NCBI GenBank assembly: GCA_038316335.1
Contig: JBBQAM010000001.1
Span: 124,001 to 188,000, forward strand
DNA length: 64,000 nt
Direction: 5' to 3'
DNA from: JALHST01 sp038316335
GTDB lineage: Bacteria; Bacteroidota; Bacteroidia; Flavobacteriales; Flavobacteriaceae
Shown here piece by piece: positions 25,081-33,314 of this stretch. Every line of letters begins with the position of its first letter. Positions within the stretch are counted from its first letter, which is position 1. The position numbers and the translations under genes were made by a program. The notes beneath the pieces are model-generated. The model was not told the DNA's origin. It did no database searches and saw only the letters and a list, made by a program, of their open reading frames with translations.

Positions 25081-26538
25081 ATGGCCAAAATAGTAATCTT
25101 AGGTGCTGGAATCGCTGGTCATGTGGCTGCAACACACCTACGAAGAAAACTATCAAAAAAACATGAAGTCGTAGTGGTTTCCCCGAATGGGAATTATCAA
25201 TGGATCCCTTCCAATATTTGGGTGGGGATTGGAAGAATGAAGCCCAAGGATATCCTATTTCCGCTTACCCCGCTATATAAGAAGAAGGGAATCGGATTCA
25301 AAAGAGCCAAAGTGATGACCTTTCATCCTGAGGGTGATCTTGAAACCAAAGAACCATTTGTAAATGTAGAATATATTTTGGCCGATGATAAAGGGAAGAC
25401 CGAAAAGGTAACCTATGATTATTTGATCAATGCCACCGGTCCCAAATTGGCGTTTGATTTGACGGAAGGTTTATTCCCGGGCACCAACAAGGCATATTCG
25501 GTTTGCACGTATGACCACGCAGAACATGCATGGCAGGGCTTAGAATCGCTTATCCATCAAATGAAAAGAGGTCAAAAGACCAAAATATTGATTGGCACCG
25601 GGCATGCAAAAGCTACCTGTCAAGGTGCTGCTTTCGAATATATCCTAAATGTTGAGCAGGAGCTAAGACGACATAAAGTGCGGGATATGGCTGAAATCAC
25701 ATGGATTTCCAACGAATACCAATTGGGTGATTTTGGTATGGATGGGATGTTGCTCAGTTATGGGAACAAAATCATGAAATCGAACGAAATGGTGCAAATG
25801 GTCTTCGAGGACCGGGGCATTAAATGGATTTTAGGCGCAGGTGTGAACAAAATCGAGGAGTGTGTTGCCCATTACGAAAACTTGGAAGGGGAGCAGAAAA
25901 CGGAAGTGTTTGATTTTGCCATGTTGATTCCTGCTTTCGCAGGACATGGGTTCAAGGCCTATGACAAGAACGGCCTTGACATTACCGATAAACTTTTTAA
26001 GGGTTTTATGTTGGTTGATGCCGATTATGCGCCAAAACCCTATGAAGAATGGACCGTACAGGACTGGCCGGAGACCTATCAAAATCCATCCTATAAAAAT
26101 ATATTTGCCCCTGGCATTGCCTTTGCGCCGCCTCATCCCATTTCAAAGCCAAGAATCAGTAAGAAGGGGACGCCCATTTCGCCAGCTCCGCCAAGAACGG
26201 GAATGCCTTCGGGTATAACCGCCAAATTGGTGGCCGATAATATCATTGACAGCATCAATCTGAAGAAAGAATCGCTTCACCATAAGGGATCAATGGGAAA
26301 TATGGGGGCGGCTTGTATAGCCTCCGCTGGTTTTGGAATGACCAAAGGGAGTGGAATTAGTATAACCACGTATCCCATCGTACCCGATTACAAAAAATAC
26401 CCGGATAGCCAAGGCAGGGAATTGAGCAAGACCTTCGGAGAAATTGGTCTTGCAGGTCATTGGTTGAAACTGGCATTGCATTATGCCTTTCTCTATAAAG
26501 CGAAAATGAGACCATTTTGGTGGTTGATTCCGGAATAA
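25081..26538 (+). CDS. second SQR-like FAD-dependent oxidoreductase
   Basis: This 485-residue flavoprotein has GAGIAGH-x-A for FAD binding, NYQWIPSNIWVG in place of the sulfide-reductase HYYQP loop, and cysteines at SVCTYDHA, ATCQGAAF and GAACIAS. The sequence and length point to another SQR/flavocytochrome c sulfide dehydrogenase class than the gene at 20981. The C-terminus is amphipathic and aromatic (FWWLIPE), suiting monotopic membrane binding. It probably oxidises sulfide or polysulfide. Its perfect palindrome puts it in the same regulon as SQR. Confidence 0.88.
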   Translation: MAKIVILGAGIAGHVAATHLRRKLSKKHEVVVVSPNGNYQWIPSNIWVGIGRMKPKDILFPLTPLYKKKGIGFKRAKVMTFHPEGDLETKEPFVNVEYILADDKGKTEKVTYDYLINATGPKLAFDLTEGLFPGTNKAYSVCTYDHAEHAWQGLESLIHQMKRGQKTKILIGTGHAKATCQGAAFEYILNVEQELRRHKVRDMAEITWISNEYQLGDFGMDGMLLSYGNKIMKSNEMVQMVFEDRGIKWILGAGVNKIEECVAHYENLEGEQKTEVFDFAMLIPAFAGHGFKAYDKNGLDITDKLFKGFMLVDADYAPKPYEEWTVQDWPETYQNPSYKNIFAPGIAFAPPHPISKPRISKKGTPISPAPPRTGMPSGITAKLVADNIIDSINLKKESLHHKGSMGNMGAACIASAGFGMTKGSGISITTYPIVPDYKKYPDSQGRELSKTFGEIGLAGHWLKLALHYAFLYKAKMRPFWWLIPE

Positions 26539-26601
26539 TTTAAATTCCAAAAATTTTCGGTCAAATGGAAACTTGAAATCAGAAACAATAATAAAGCAAT
26601 A

Positions 26602-26742
26602 ATGAGAAGAATATCAAAATCAATGCGCTTTGTGATGATGAACCCGGTCATCCAATTCTTTAGGTTCATTCGGTTGAGCATAAAAATACTGGTTGTAGTG
26701 GCCGGCGGTCATGGTGGGACTAGGAATATACCGACAAAATGA
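26602..26742 (+). CDS. small hypothetical membrane-associated protein (46 aa)
   Basis: This is a 46-residue ORF with a basic N-terminus (MRRISKSMRF), a hydrophobic stretch with aromatic residues (FFRFIRLSIKILVVVAGG) and a GGHGGTR motif. Its stop codon overlaps the start of the DUF6132 gene as ATGA, which supports real, coupled translation. The gap after the SQR-like gene is 63 bp. I do not recognise a family; the ORF could be a chance frame. Confidence 0.5.
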   Translation: MRRISKSMRFVMMNPVIQFFRFIRLSIKILVVVAGGHGGTRNIPTK

Positions 26743-26939
26743 CAAAAAAAGAAATGATTATTACGATAGTCGGTCTTATGGTCGGTGCAATTGCAGGGTA
26801 TTGCTATTATGCATGGGTAGGTTGCGTTTCCGGCAGTTGCCCAATTACTTCAAAACCGGTGAACAGTACACTCTATGGGGCATTCATGGGTGGGCTCTTG
26901 TTCAATATGTTCGTTAAGGAAAAGACACCTAAAACCTAA
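26739..26939 (+). CDS. DUF6132 family small membrane protein
   Basis: This 66-residue protein has two hydrophobic helices (about 6-28 and 46-60) around a loop with GCVSGSCPITSKP. The two cysteines in G-C-x3-C-PITS are the family mark and could face the periplasm as a redox or thiol pair. Such proteins commonly neighbour rhodanese and sulfur genes. It ends the second sulfide transcription unit and is followed by a strong terminator. Confidence 0.75.
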   Translation: MTKKEMIITIVGLMVGAIAGYCYYAWVGCVSGSCPITSKPVNSTLYGAFMGGLLFNMFVKEKTPKT

Positions 26940-26975
26940 GAAGGTTCCATTACAGGTTCTATAGTTTTTGCAAAG

Positions 26976-27007
26976 AAGGCACTTCACTAAAACGAAGTGC
27001 CTTTTTT
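26976..27007 (+). terminator. rho-independent terminator
   Basis: Perfect 10-bp arms AAGGCACTTC and GAAGTGCCTT enclose an 8-nt loop and run into a T-rich tail. It separates the SQR-like/DUF6132 unit from the TolC operon. Confidence 0.88.
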
Positions 27008-27010
27008 GTT

Positions 27011-27026
27011 GGTAACATATGTTACC
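27011..27026 (+). promoter_or_regulatory. perfect Crp/Fnr-type palindrome (GTAAC-N4-GTTAC class)
   Basis: The site reads GGTAACATATGTTACC. A perfect -7 box TAATTTTG at 27048-27055 starts 29.5 bp from the centre, and the TolC start is at 27074. It lies just after the preceding terminator, so the efflux operon depends on this promoter. Confidence 0.87.
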
Positions 27027-27073
27027 CTGCAATCGTATTGCCCAAAGTAATTTTGCAAAAACAAATTGATAAG

Positions 27074-28375
27074 ATGAAGCAATTAGTATTGATTCTAACA
27101 TTCTTGACTTTGCCACTTCAAATGGGAGCGCAAGAGGTTGCGATTACAAAAGATGAGGTCATCGCGAAAGTCCTTGCGAAGAATAGTCTTCTTAAAATGG
27201 CCGAACAGGATGCGTTAATGGCCAAGGGCGATTATAACCAGACAAATGCCGTATTGTTGCCCAGCCTTAGTATTTCACATACGGGTATCGCCACTACGAA
27301 TCCACTTATGGCCTTTGGTTCAAAACTGAACCAGGAGATTTTGACCCAATCCGATTTTGACCCTTCTTTATTGAACAATCCAAGACAAATCGAAGACTTC
27401 GCAACGCGAATGGAAGTGCAACAGCCACTGTTGAATTTTGATGGCATCTTTCAAAGAAAAGCTGCCAAAGCCAAATGGACGGCAACCGAATTACAATCGG
27501 AACGCACCCAGGAGTATATGGCCTTGGAGGTCGAAAAAGCGTATATGCAACTACAATTGGCATATAAAACGGTCGAAGTTCTAGAGAAGGACAAAAAGAC
27601 CGTGATGGAAAGCAAACGCGTTGCTGACAACAGCTTTAAACAGGGATTTCTTCAAAAATCGGATGTATTGGCAGTAGATGTGCGTGTTACCGAAATCGAG
27701 AATCAGTTGCAATACGCAAAAAGTAATATTCTGAATGCCTCTAATTATTTGTCGGTCTTGATGCAAGATGGCAGCTATAAAATATTTAGGCCATCCGACT
27801 CACTTGCGGTGAACGATTATCGGATTTCGGACACGACCTTCCCTGAAAACCGAAAGGACTTACAGTCAATGAGCGCTGCATCAGAAGCCTATAAACAAAT
27901 GTTCAAGGCTGATAAAATGACCTATTTGCCACGTTTGAATGCATTTGGCACCTATGAACTGCATGATGATGCCATTTTTCAAGGGGATGCGAATGGCTAT
28001 CTTTTTGGGGCCGAATTAAAATGGAATCTTTTTGAAGGAGGCAAACGCATTGGAAAAATTCAGAAAAGCAAAGCGGAATATGAGAAATCAAAATTTCAAA
28101 TCGATCAATATAGGGCAGAAAGTCAGCTAGAAATGAATAAAGCCATTCGAGGGCTTGGAGACGCAAAAAACAAACTCGAGTTAACACGCTTGGCAATGCA
28201 GCAATCCGAGGAAGCATTCCGGATTCGAACCAATCGCTTTGAACAAGGCCTGGAGAAAACCTCCGAATTATTGATGGCCGAGTCCCAATTCGCACAAAAA
28301 CAGCTCGAATATTATGTCACCATATTTCAACACAACTATGCCCTGGCCTATTTAGAATTTTTAATGAAGGAGTAA
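27074..28375 (+). CDS. TolC-family outer membrane efflux protein
   Basis: The 433-residue protein starts at the ATG at 27074, which gives a clean signal peptide (MKQLVLILTFLTLPLQMGAQ). The mature part has the two long helical-hairpin repeats of TolC channels, with the second repeat at about 240-425. It forms the outer membrane duct for the adaptor and RND pump encoded downstream. It is first in an operon under a GTAAC-N4-GTTAC site. Confidence 0.93.
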   Translation: MKQLVLILTFLTLPLQMGAQEVAITKDEVIAKVLAKNSLLKMAEQDALMAKGDYNQTNAVLLPSLSISHTGIATTNPLMAFGSKLNQEILTQSDFDPSLLNNPRQIEDFATRMEVQQPLLNFDGIFQRKAAKAKWTATELQSERTQEYMALEVEKAYMQLQLAYKTVEVLEKDKKTVMESKRVADNSFKQGFLQKSDVLAVDVRVTEIENQLQYAKSNILNASNYLSVLMQDGSYKIFRPSDSLAVNDYRISDTTFPENRKDLQSMSAASEAYKQMFKADKMTYLPRLNAFGTYELHDDAIFQGDANGYLFGAELKWNLFEGGKRIGKIQKSKAEYEKSKFQIDQYRAESQLEMNKAIRGLGDAKNKLELTRLAMQQSEEAFRIRTNRFEQGLEKTSELLMAESQFAQKQLEYYVTIFQHNYALAYLEFLMKE

Positions 28376-28435
28376 TTCCAGGGTACTTTTAAAACCTATA
28401 AAATACTTAATACCACGTACTAAAATAACATAAAA

Positions 28436-29518
28436 ATGAAGACAAAACTTTATACCGCCCTATTCACAGGTGCCCTACTTATTCTAACCAGTTGTGGTAG
28501 CGATGCCAAAAAGGGGGATACAGATACTACCGCCGTGGTTCCTGTTCAAGTCAGTAAGGCCGTTTCTGATAGGGACAGTGCTTTTTTATCGGCAAGTGGC
28601 AAGATCGAAGCCAAAAACAATGCGGATCTCAGTACCAGAATGATGGGTTTCGTCAATGGAATACACGTTAAGGTGGGGGATACCGTAAAAAAGGGGCAGC
28701 TCTTGCTTAACATCAAAAACACCGATCTTCAGGCCAAGCGGGCACAAATAGAAGCCAGTATTACCGCGGCAACCGCGGCTTTTAATAATGCCAAAAAGGA
28801 TTATGACCGCTTCAGGATACTCTTTGCTGAAAATAGTGCATCCCCTAAGGAAATGGATGATGTAACTACCCATTTTGATATGGCGAAAGCCCAGTTGGAA
28901 GCTGCCAATCAAATGAAGAATGAAATCAATGCACAATTTTCCTATGCCAATATTACAGCACCTTTTGATGGGGTGATAACCAACAAATATATCAATCTAG
29001 GGGATTTGGCGAATCCAGGAGTGCCTTTATTGTCTATGGAATCTCCTGGGAATTTTCAGATTATCGCAATGGTACCAGAAAATGAGATATCAAAGATTCA
29101 ATCAGGCAGTAATGTTGCTGTTTTGATCAAGTCATTGGATGTAACCATTCCTGGAAAAGTTGTCGAGGTTAGTTCCTCCTCAAAAAATACAGGGGGGCAG
29201 TATTTGGTAAAAGCCCTGCTAGATAAGACCGATGCTCACATACTTTCAGGAATGTTCGCTACTGCGCAATTTCCGATCGCGCCAACCACCAAAACGGTTT
29301 CCATGGTATTGATTCCACAATCGGCACTCGTAGAAAATGGTGAACTCAAAGGTATCTACACGATAAGTGATCAAAACAGGGCCTTGCTCAGATGGTTGCG
29401 ATTGGGCAAAATATACGGAGACCAGGTTGAAGTCCTATCCGGATTGAATTCAGAGGAGCAATACATCGTTTCGGCAGACGGCAAATTATTCAACGGAGCC
29501 AAAGTCTCCATCCAATAA
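28436..29518 (+). CDS. RND efflux periplasmic adaptor (MFP) lipoprotein
   Basis: This 360-residue protein has a lipobox LILTSC (acylated Cys20), a lipoyl/biotinyl-like hybrid motif (IKVGDTVKKGQLLLNI), a coiled-coil hairpin at about 95-160 and the beta-barrel domain (ITAPFDGVITNKYINLGDLA). It bridges TolC and the inner-membrane pump. It lies 60 bp after tolC and 10 bp before the permease. Confidence 0.94.
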   Translation: MKTKLYTALFTGALLILTSCGSDAKKGDTDTTAVVPVQVSKAVSDRDSAFLSASGKIEAKNNADLSTRMMGFVNGIHVKVGDTVKKGQLLLNIKNTDLQAKRAQIEASITAATAAFNNAKKDYDRFRILFAENSASPKEMDDVTTHFDMAKAQLEAANQMKNEINAQFSYANITAPFDGVITNKYINLGDLANPGVPLLSMESPGNFQIIAMVPENEISKIQSGSNVAVLIKSLDVTIPGKVVEVSSSSKNTGGQYLVKALLDKTDAHILSGMFATAQFPIAPTTKTVSMVLIPQSALVENGELKGIYTISDQNRALLRWLRLGKIYGDQVEVLSGLNSEEQYIVSADGKLFNGAKVSIQ

Positions 29519-29528
29519 ATTAGAAATT

Positions 29529-32500
29529 ATGAACGAAGGAATTTCTGGAAAGATAGCCAACGCCTTTATTGACTCAAAGTTGACTATTTTATTAATGGTC
29601 GCCTTAATGATTATCGGGGTGTATAGTTCTTTTTTGATCCCAAGGGAAGAGGAGCCGCAGATCATCGTCCCCATGGCCGATGTTATGGTTGGTTATCCAG
29701 GCGCTAGTCCCAAGGAAATCGAGAACAGGGTGGTAAAACCCTTGGAAAAGATTATTTCCGATATCAAGGGTGTAGAACATCTGCATAGCATGGCCAGGAA
29801 CGGGGAGGCAATGATCATCGTACAATTTTATGTGGGAGAAGATACTGAACGTGCCTATGTTAATTTGTACAATGAATTGATGAAACATGGCGATATGTTC
29901 GTTAATGGCATCACCCAACCATTGGTAAAAACAAGATCAATTGATGATGTACCGATGCTGGGAATCACCCTATGGAGTGATAAATACGATGATTATCAGT
30001 TAAATCGAATTGCCGGGGAACTCAAGAATGAAGTTGAAAAGATAAAGGATGTCTCGATTACCAAAACTATCGGTGGAAGAAATCGGGAGCTGAAAATCAT
30101 TCTCGATAAGGAGAAGATGGCCGAAAACGGAATTGATCCTTTAAACCTTGTTCAAACAATACAGGCAAATAACCAACAATCCCAATCGGGCAGTTTTGTA
30201 AAGAATGATACCGAGTACCTTGTAACCACGGGTAATTTCCTAAGTACTTCCGAAGACGTCGAAAACTTGGTGGTAGGGGTCAACAAAAACCTACCGGTGT
30301 ATCTGAAGCAGGTAGCAACCGTGCAGGATGGGCCTTCATCTCCCAAGAGCTATGTGTCTTTTGGCTACGGCCAATCAAACGAAAAATTTTCGGTGTATGG
30401 CTCGGACTATGCGGCGGTGACCCTATCGATCGCAAAAGTTAAGGGGGCCGATGCAATGAAGATATCCGAGAAGATATTAGCGAAAGTAGCGCTCTTGAAA
30501 AATGATCTTATCCCGAAAGATGTAACTGTTGAGGTTTCAAGAAATTATGGGGAAACTGCCTCCGATAAAGTGGGGGAATTGTTACTGCATCTAGGCGTTG
30601 CCATATTGGCGGTTACCTTGTTGGTAATGCTTGCCATGGGATGGCGTGGTGGTCTTGTGGTTTTCCTTTCGGTACCATTGACCTTTGCGCTTACCTTATT
30701 TGCGTATTATATGTTGGATTATACCTTGAACCGCATCACGCTGTTTGCATTGGTCTTTGTGGTAGGTATTGTGGTCGACGATAGTATCATCATAGCGGAG
30801 AATATGCACCGACATTTTAAAATGAAACGTTTGCCGTTTAAGCAGGCGGCCATATTCGCCATAAACGAGGTAGGTAATCCTACTATATTGGCGACATTTA
30901 CGGTTATTGCGGCCATTTTACCTATGGCGTTCGTTTCTGGGATGATGGGGCCCTACATGAGTCCAATGCCAATTGGGGCGTCAATCGCAATGATGCTTTC
31001 CTTATTCGTTGCCCTTACCATAACACCTTATTTGGGATATCATTTATTACGCGAGAAGGAGGCACATGGGCAGAAAGAGGAAAAAAGTGTTGAATCTGGC
31101 TTTATCTACAAAATCTATAAAAAGTTAGAGCAGCCATTATTGGATAGTGCTTCCAAAAGATGGGGGTTTATCGGGATAACCGTTGTCATGTTAATAGGTT
31201 CCCTGTTGATGTTCTATACAAAGGCCGTTGTTGTAAAAATGCTGCCTTTCGACAACAAGAACGAGTTTCAAGTAGTTGTTGATATGCCCGAAGGAACCAC
31301 ATTGGAAAGAACGGCCATGGTTACCCAGGAGATTTCCCAATACCTTGCGACGCGACCGGAAGTGGTAAATTATCAGAACTATATTGGTACCTCGGCTCCC
31401 ATTACCTTCAATGGATTGGTTCGTCATTACGACTTGAGGGGAGGTAGTAATATGGCCGATATACAAGTAAATCTCCTACATAAGGAGGAACGCAGCGAAC
31501 AAAGTCATGATATCGCAAAACTCGTACGGCCTGAAATACAAAAAATCGCAAAAAAATACGGTGCCAATGTCAAGGTAGTTGAAGTGCCTCCCGGACCGCC
31601 CGTTCTATCGACCATCGTCGCCGAAATATACGGCCCCGATTACGATAAGCAAATTGAGATTGCCAGCCAGCTGAAATCTATTTTAGAAGGGACCGACGAT
31701 ATCGTCGATACCGATTGGATGGTCGAGGATGCCCAAACCGAATACCATTTGGTAGTCGATAAGGAAAAAGCCATGTTGAACGGTGTTGCCCCACAACAAA
31801 TTGTGGGCGCCCTGACAACGATTTTAAGAGAGTATCCCGTTTCTACCTTATATGACGAAAACGCGAACGAATCGGTGGGTATTGTCCTGGCATTGGATGA
31901 TGCCGAAAAAAGCTCTTTACAGGATATTCAGAATATCAAAATAAAATCGGTGCAAGGAACGCTGATCCCAGTAAGTGATCTGGTCATGGTCAGGACCGAT
32001 ACTTTGCAAAAAACGATCTATCGTAAAGACCAAAAAAGAGTCGTTTATATAACGGCTGATATGGCAGGGGATTTGGAGAGTCCGGTATACGCGATTTTGG
32101 GAATGGACGAAAAACTGCAGAACATAAAGCTGCCAAAAGGATACAAGCTAAACGAGCTGTATATGGAGCAACCCACTGATGAAAGTGATTATACGATTAA
32201 ATGGGATGGTGAGTGGCAAATAACCTTAGAGGTATTCAGGGATCTTGGAATTGCTTTTGTGGTCGTTATTATTTTCATTTATATGTTGATAGTAGGTTGG
32301 TTTCAGAACTTCAAGACCCCAATCGTTATGATGGCCGCAATACCCCTATCATTAATTGGTATTGTATTAGGACATTGGTTGTTTGGAGCTTTTTTTACAG
32401 CAACCTCCTTTATAGGCATGATTGCACTGGCAGGGGTTATGGTACGTAATTCGGTTTTGATTATCGATTTTATTGAAATCAGGCTTAAGGATGGCATTCC

Positions 32501-32726
32501 AATAAAGCAAGCGATCATAGATGCCGGTGCCGTGCGTACGACGCCAATTTTACTGACCACAGGAGCCGTTGTTATCGGGGCCTCTATTATATTGTTTGAT
32601 CCTATTTTTCAGGGATTGGCGATTTCATTAGTGGCCGGAGCCATTGTTTCAACATTTTTGACCTTGATCTTGGTACCCTTGATCTATTATATGATTGAAC
32701 ATAAGAAACATGAAAAAACCCTATAA
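29529..32726 (+). CDS. RND-family efflux permease
   Basis: This 1065-residue inner-membrane pump has the standard layout: one N-terminal helix, a large periplasmic loop, six helices, a second loop and five C-terminal helices. The fourth helix carries VGIVVDDSII, the paired aspartates that carry protons in hydrophobe/amphiphile (HAE1-type) pumps. The substrate cannot be read from sequence. Control by the sulfide-regulon palindrome suggests export of a sulfur-stress product or redox-active molecule. Confidence 0.95.
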   Translation: MNEGISGKIANAFIDSKLTILLMVALMIIGVYSSFLIPREEEPQIIVPMADVMVGYPGASPKEIENRVVKPLEKIISDIKGVEHLHSMARNGEAMIIVQFYVGEDTERAYVNLYNELMKHGDMFVNGITQPLVKTRSIDDVPMLGITLWSDKYDDYQLNRIAGELKNEVEKIKDVSITKTIGGRNRELKIILDKEKMAENGIDPLNLVQTIQANNQQSQSGSFVKNDTEYLVTTGNFLSTSEDVENLVVGVNKNLPVYLKQVATVQDGPSSPKSYVSFGYGQSNEKFSVYGSDYAAVTLSIAKVKGADAMKISEKILAKVALLKNDLIPKDVTVEVSRNYGETASDKVGELLLHLGVAILAVTLLVMLAMGWRGGLVVFLSVPLTFALTLFAYYMLDYTLNRITLFALVFVVGIVVDDSIIIAENMHRHFKMKRLPFKQAAIFAINEVGNPTILATFTVIAAILPMAFVSGMMGPYMSPMPIGASIAMMLSLFVALTITPYLGYHLLREKEAHGQKEEKSVESGFIYKIYKKLEQPLLDSASKRWGFIGITVVMLIGSLLMFYTKAVVVKMLPFDNKNEFQVVVDMPEGTTLERTAMVTQEISQYLATRPEVVNYQNYIGTSAPITFNGLVRHYDLRGGSNMADIQVNLLHKEERSEQSHDIAKLVRPEIQKIAKKYGANVKVVEVPPGPPVLSTIVAEIYGPDYDKQIEIASQLKSILEGTDDIVDTDWMVEDAQTEYHLVVDKEKAMLNGVAPQQIVGALTTILREYPVSTLYDENANESVGIVLALDDAEKSSLQDIQNIKIKSVQGTLIPVSDLVMVRTDTLQKTIYRKDQKRVVYITADMAGDLESPVYAILGMDEKLQNIKLPKGYKLNELYMEQPTDESDYTIKWDGEWQITLEVFRDLGIAFVVVIIFIYMLIVGWFQNFKTPIVMMAAIPLSLIGIVLGHWLFGAFFTATSFIGMIALAGVMVRNSVLIIDFIEIRLKDGIPIKQAIIDAGAVRTTPILLTTGAVVIGASIILFDPIFQGLAISLVAGAIVSTFLTLILVPLIYYMIEHKKHEKTL

Positions 32727-32771
32727 GACGGGGTCTTTTAGAAGGCAGGTAGTAACTTAATTATAAAAGCC

Positions 32772-33077
32772 ATGAAACTATTAATTGTGACCGTCGTCAA
32801 AGCATTTGAACAAGATATTTTGCGACTTTTCAAAAATGCCCAAATCGAAAACTTCAGTGAATCCCATATTGATGGGTATAAAGTGAGGTCTTCTGTGTTG
32901 CGGGCGGCAAGTTGGTTTCCAAGTGAAACAGGTGGTGTTGAATCTAGTTTGTTCTTTTCTTTTACAACCGAGGAAAAAATAGAAGTTTTATTCAGATCGA
33001 TAACGGAATTCAACAATCATCTTGAAACCAATAATCCGATCAGGGCCGTTGTGGTACCCATCGAAAAATTCATTTAA
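32772..33077 (+). CDS. small PII-like (DUF3240-like) protein
   Basis: This 101-residue cytoplasmic protein has a predicted ferredoxin/PII-like alternation (MKLLIVTVVKAFEQDILRLFKNAQI ... IRAVVVPIEKFI). Short proteins of this type (DUF3240) follow RND genes such as cusA and czcA in other bacteria. It starts 45 bp after the permease and probably modulates the pump or reports on the substrate. The family assignment is tentative. Confidence 0.6.
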   Translation: MKLLIVTVVKAFEQDILRLFKNAQIENFSESHIDGYKVRSSVLRAASWFPSETGGVESSLFFSFTTEEKIEVLFRSITEFNNHLETNNPIRAVVVPIEKFI

Positions 33078-33097
33078 TAACCATCAATTGTATAAAC

Positions 33098-33292
33098 ATG
33101 ATCGATAGATATATTCGTGCCATTGCCGGAACTTTTGTCATACTTAGTGTATTATTGGCTATGTATTTGAACATCAACTGGTTGTGGTTTACGCTCTTTG
33201 TTGGGGTAAACCTTTTGCAATCGGCCTTTACGAAATGGTGCCTTATGGAGAAATTTTTGTTCACGTTGGGGGTTAAGGAAAAGAGGAATTAA
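33098..33292 (+). CDS. DUF2892 small membrane protein
   Basis: This 64-residue protein has two close hydrophobic helices and the sequence pattern of DUF2892 (IDRYIRAIAGTFVILS ... WLWFTLFVGVNLLQSAFTKWC). In E. coli YgaP the same domain is fused to a rhodanese, tying it to sulfur transfer at the membrane. It is last in the TolC/RND operon, 20 bp after the PII-like gene. Confidence 0.87.
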   Translation: MIDRYIRAIAGTFVILSVLLAMYLNINWLWFTLFVGVNLLQSAFTKWCLMEKFLFTLGVKEKRN

Positions 33293-33314
33293 TATTCTTT
33301 GAATTGCGAATTAC

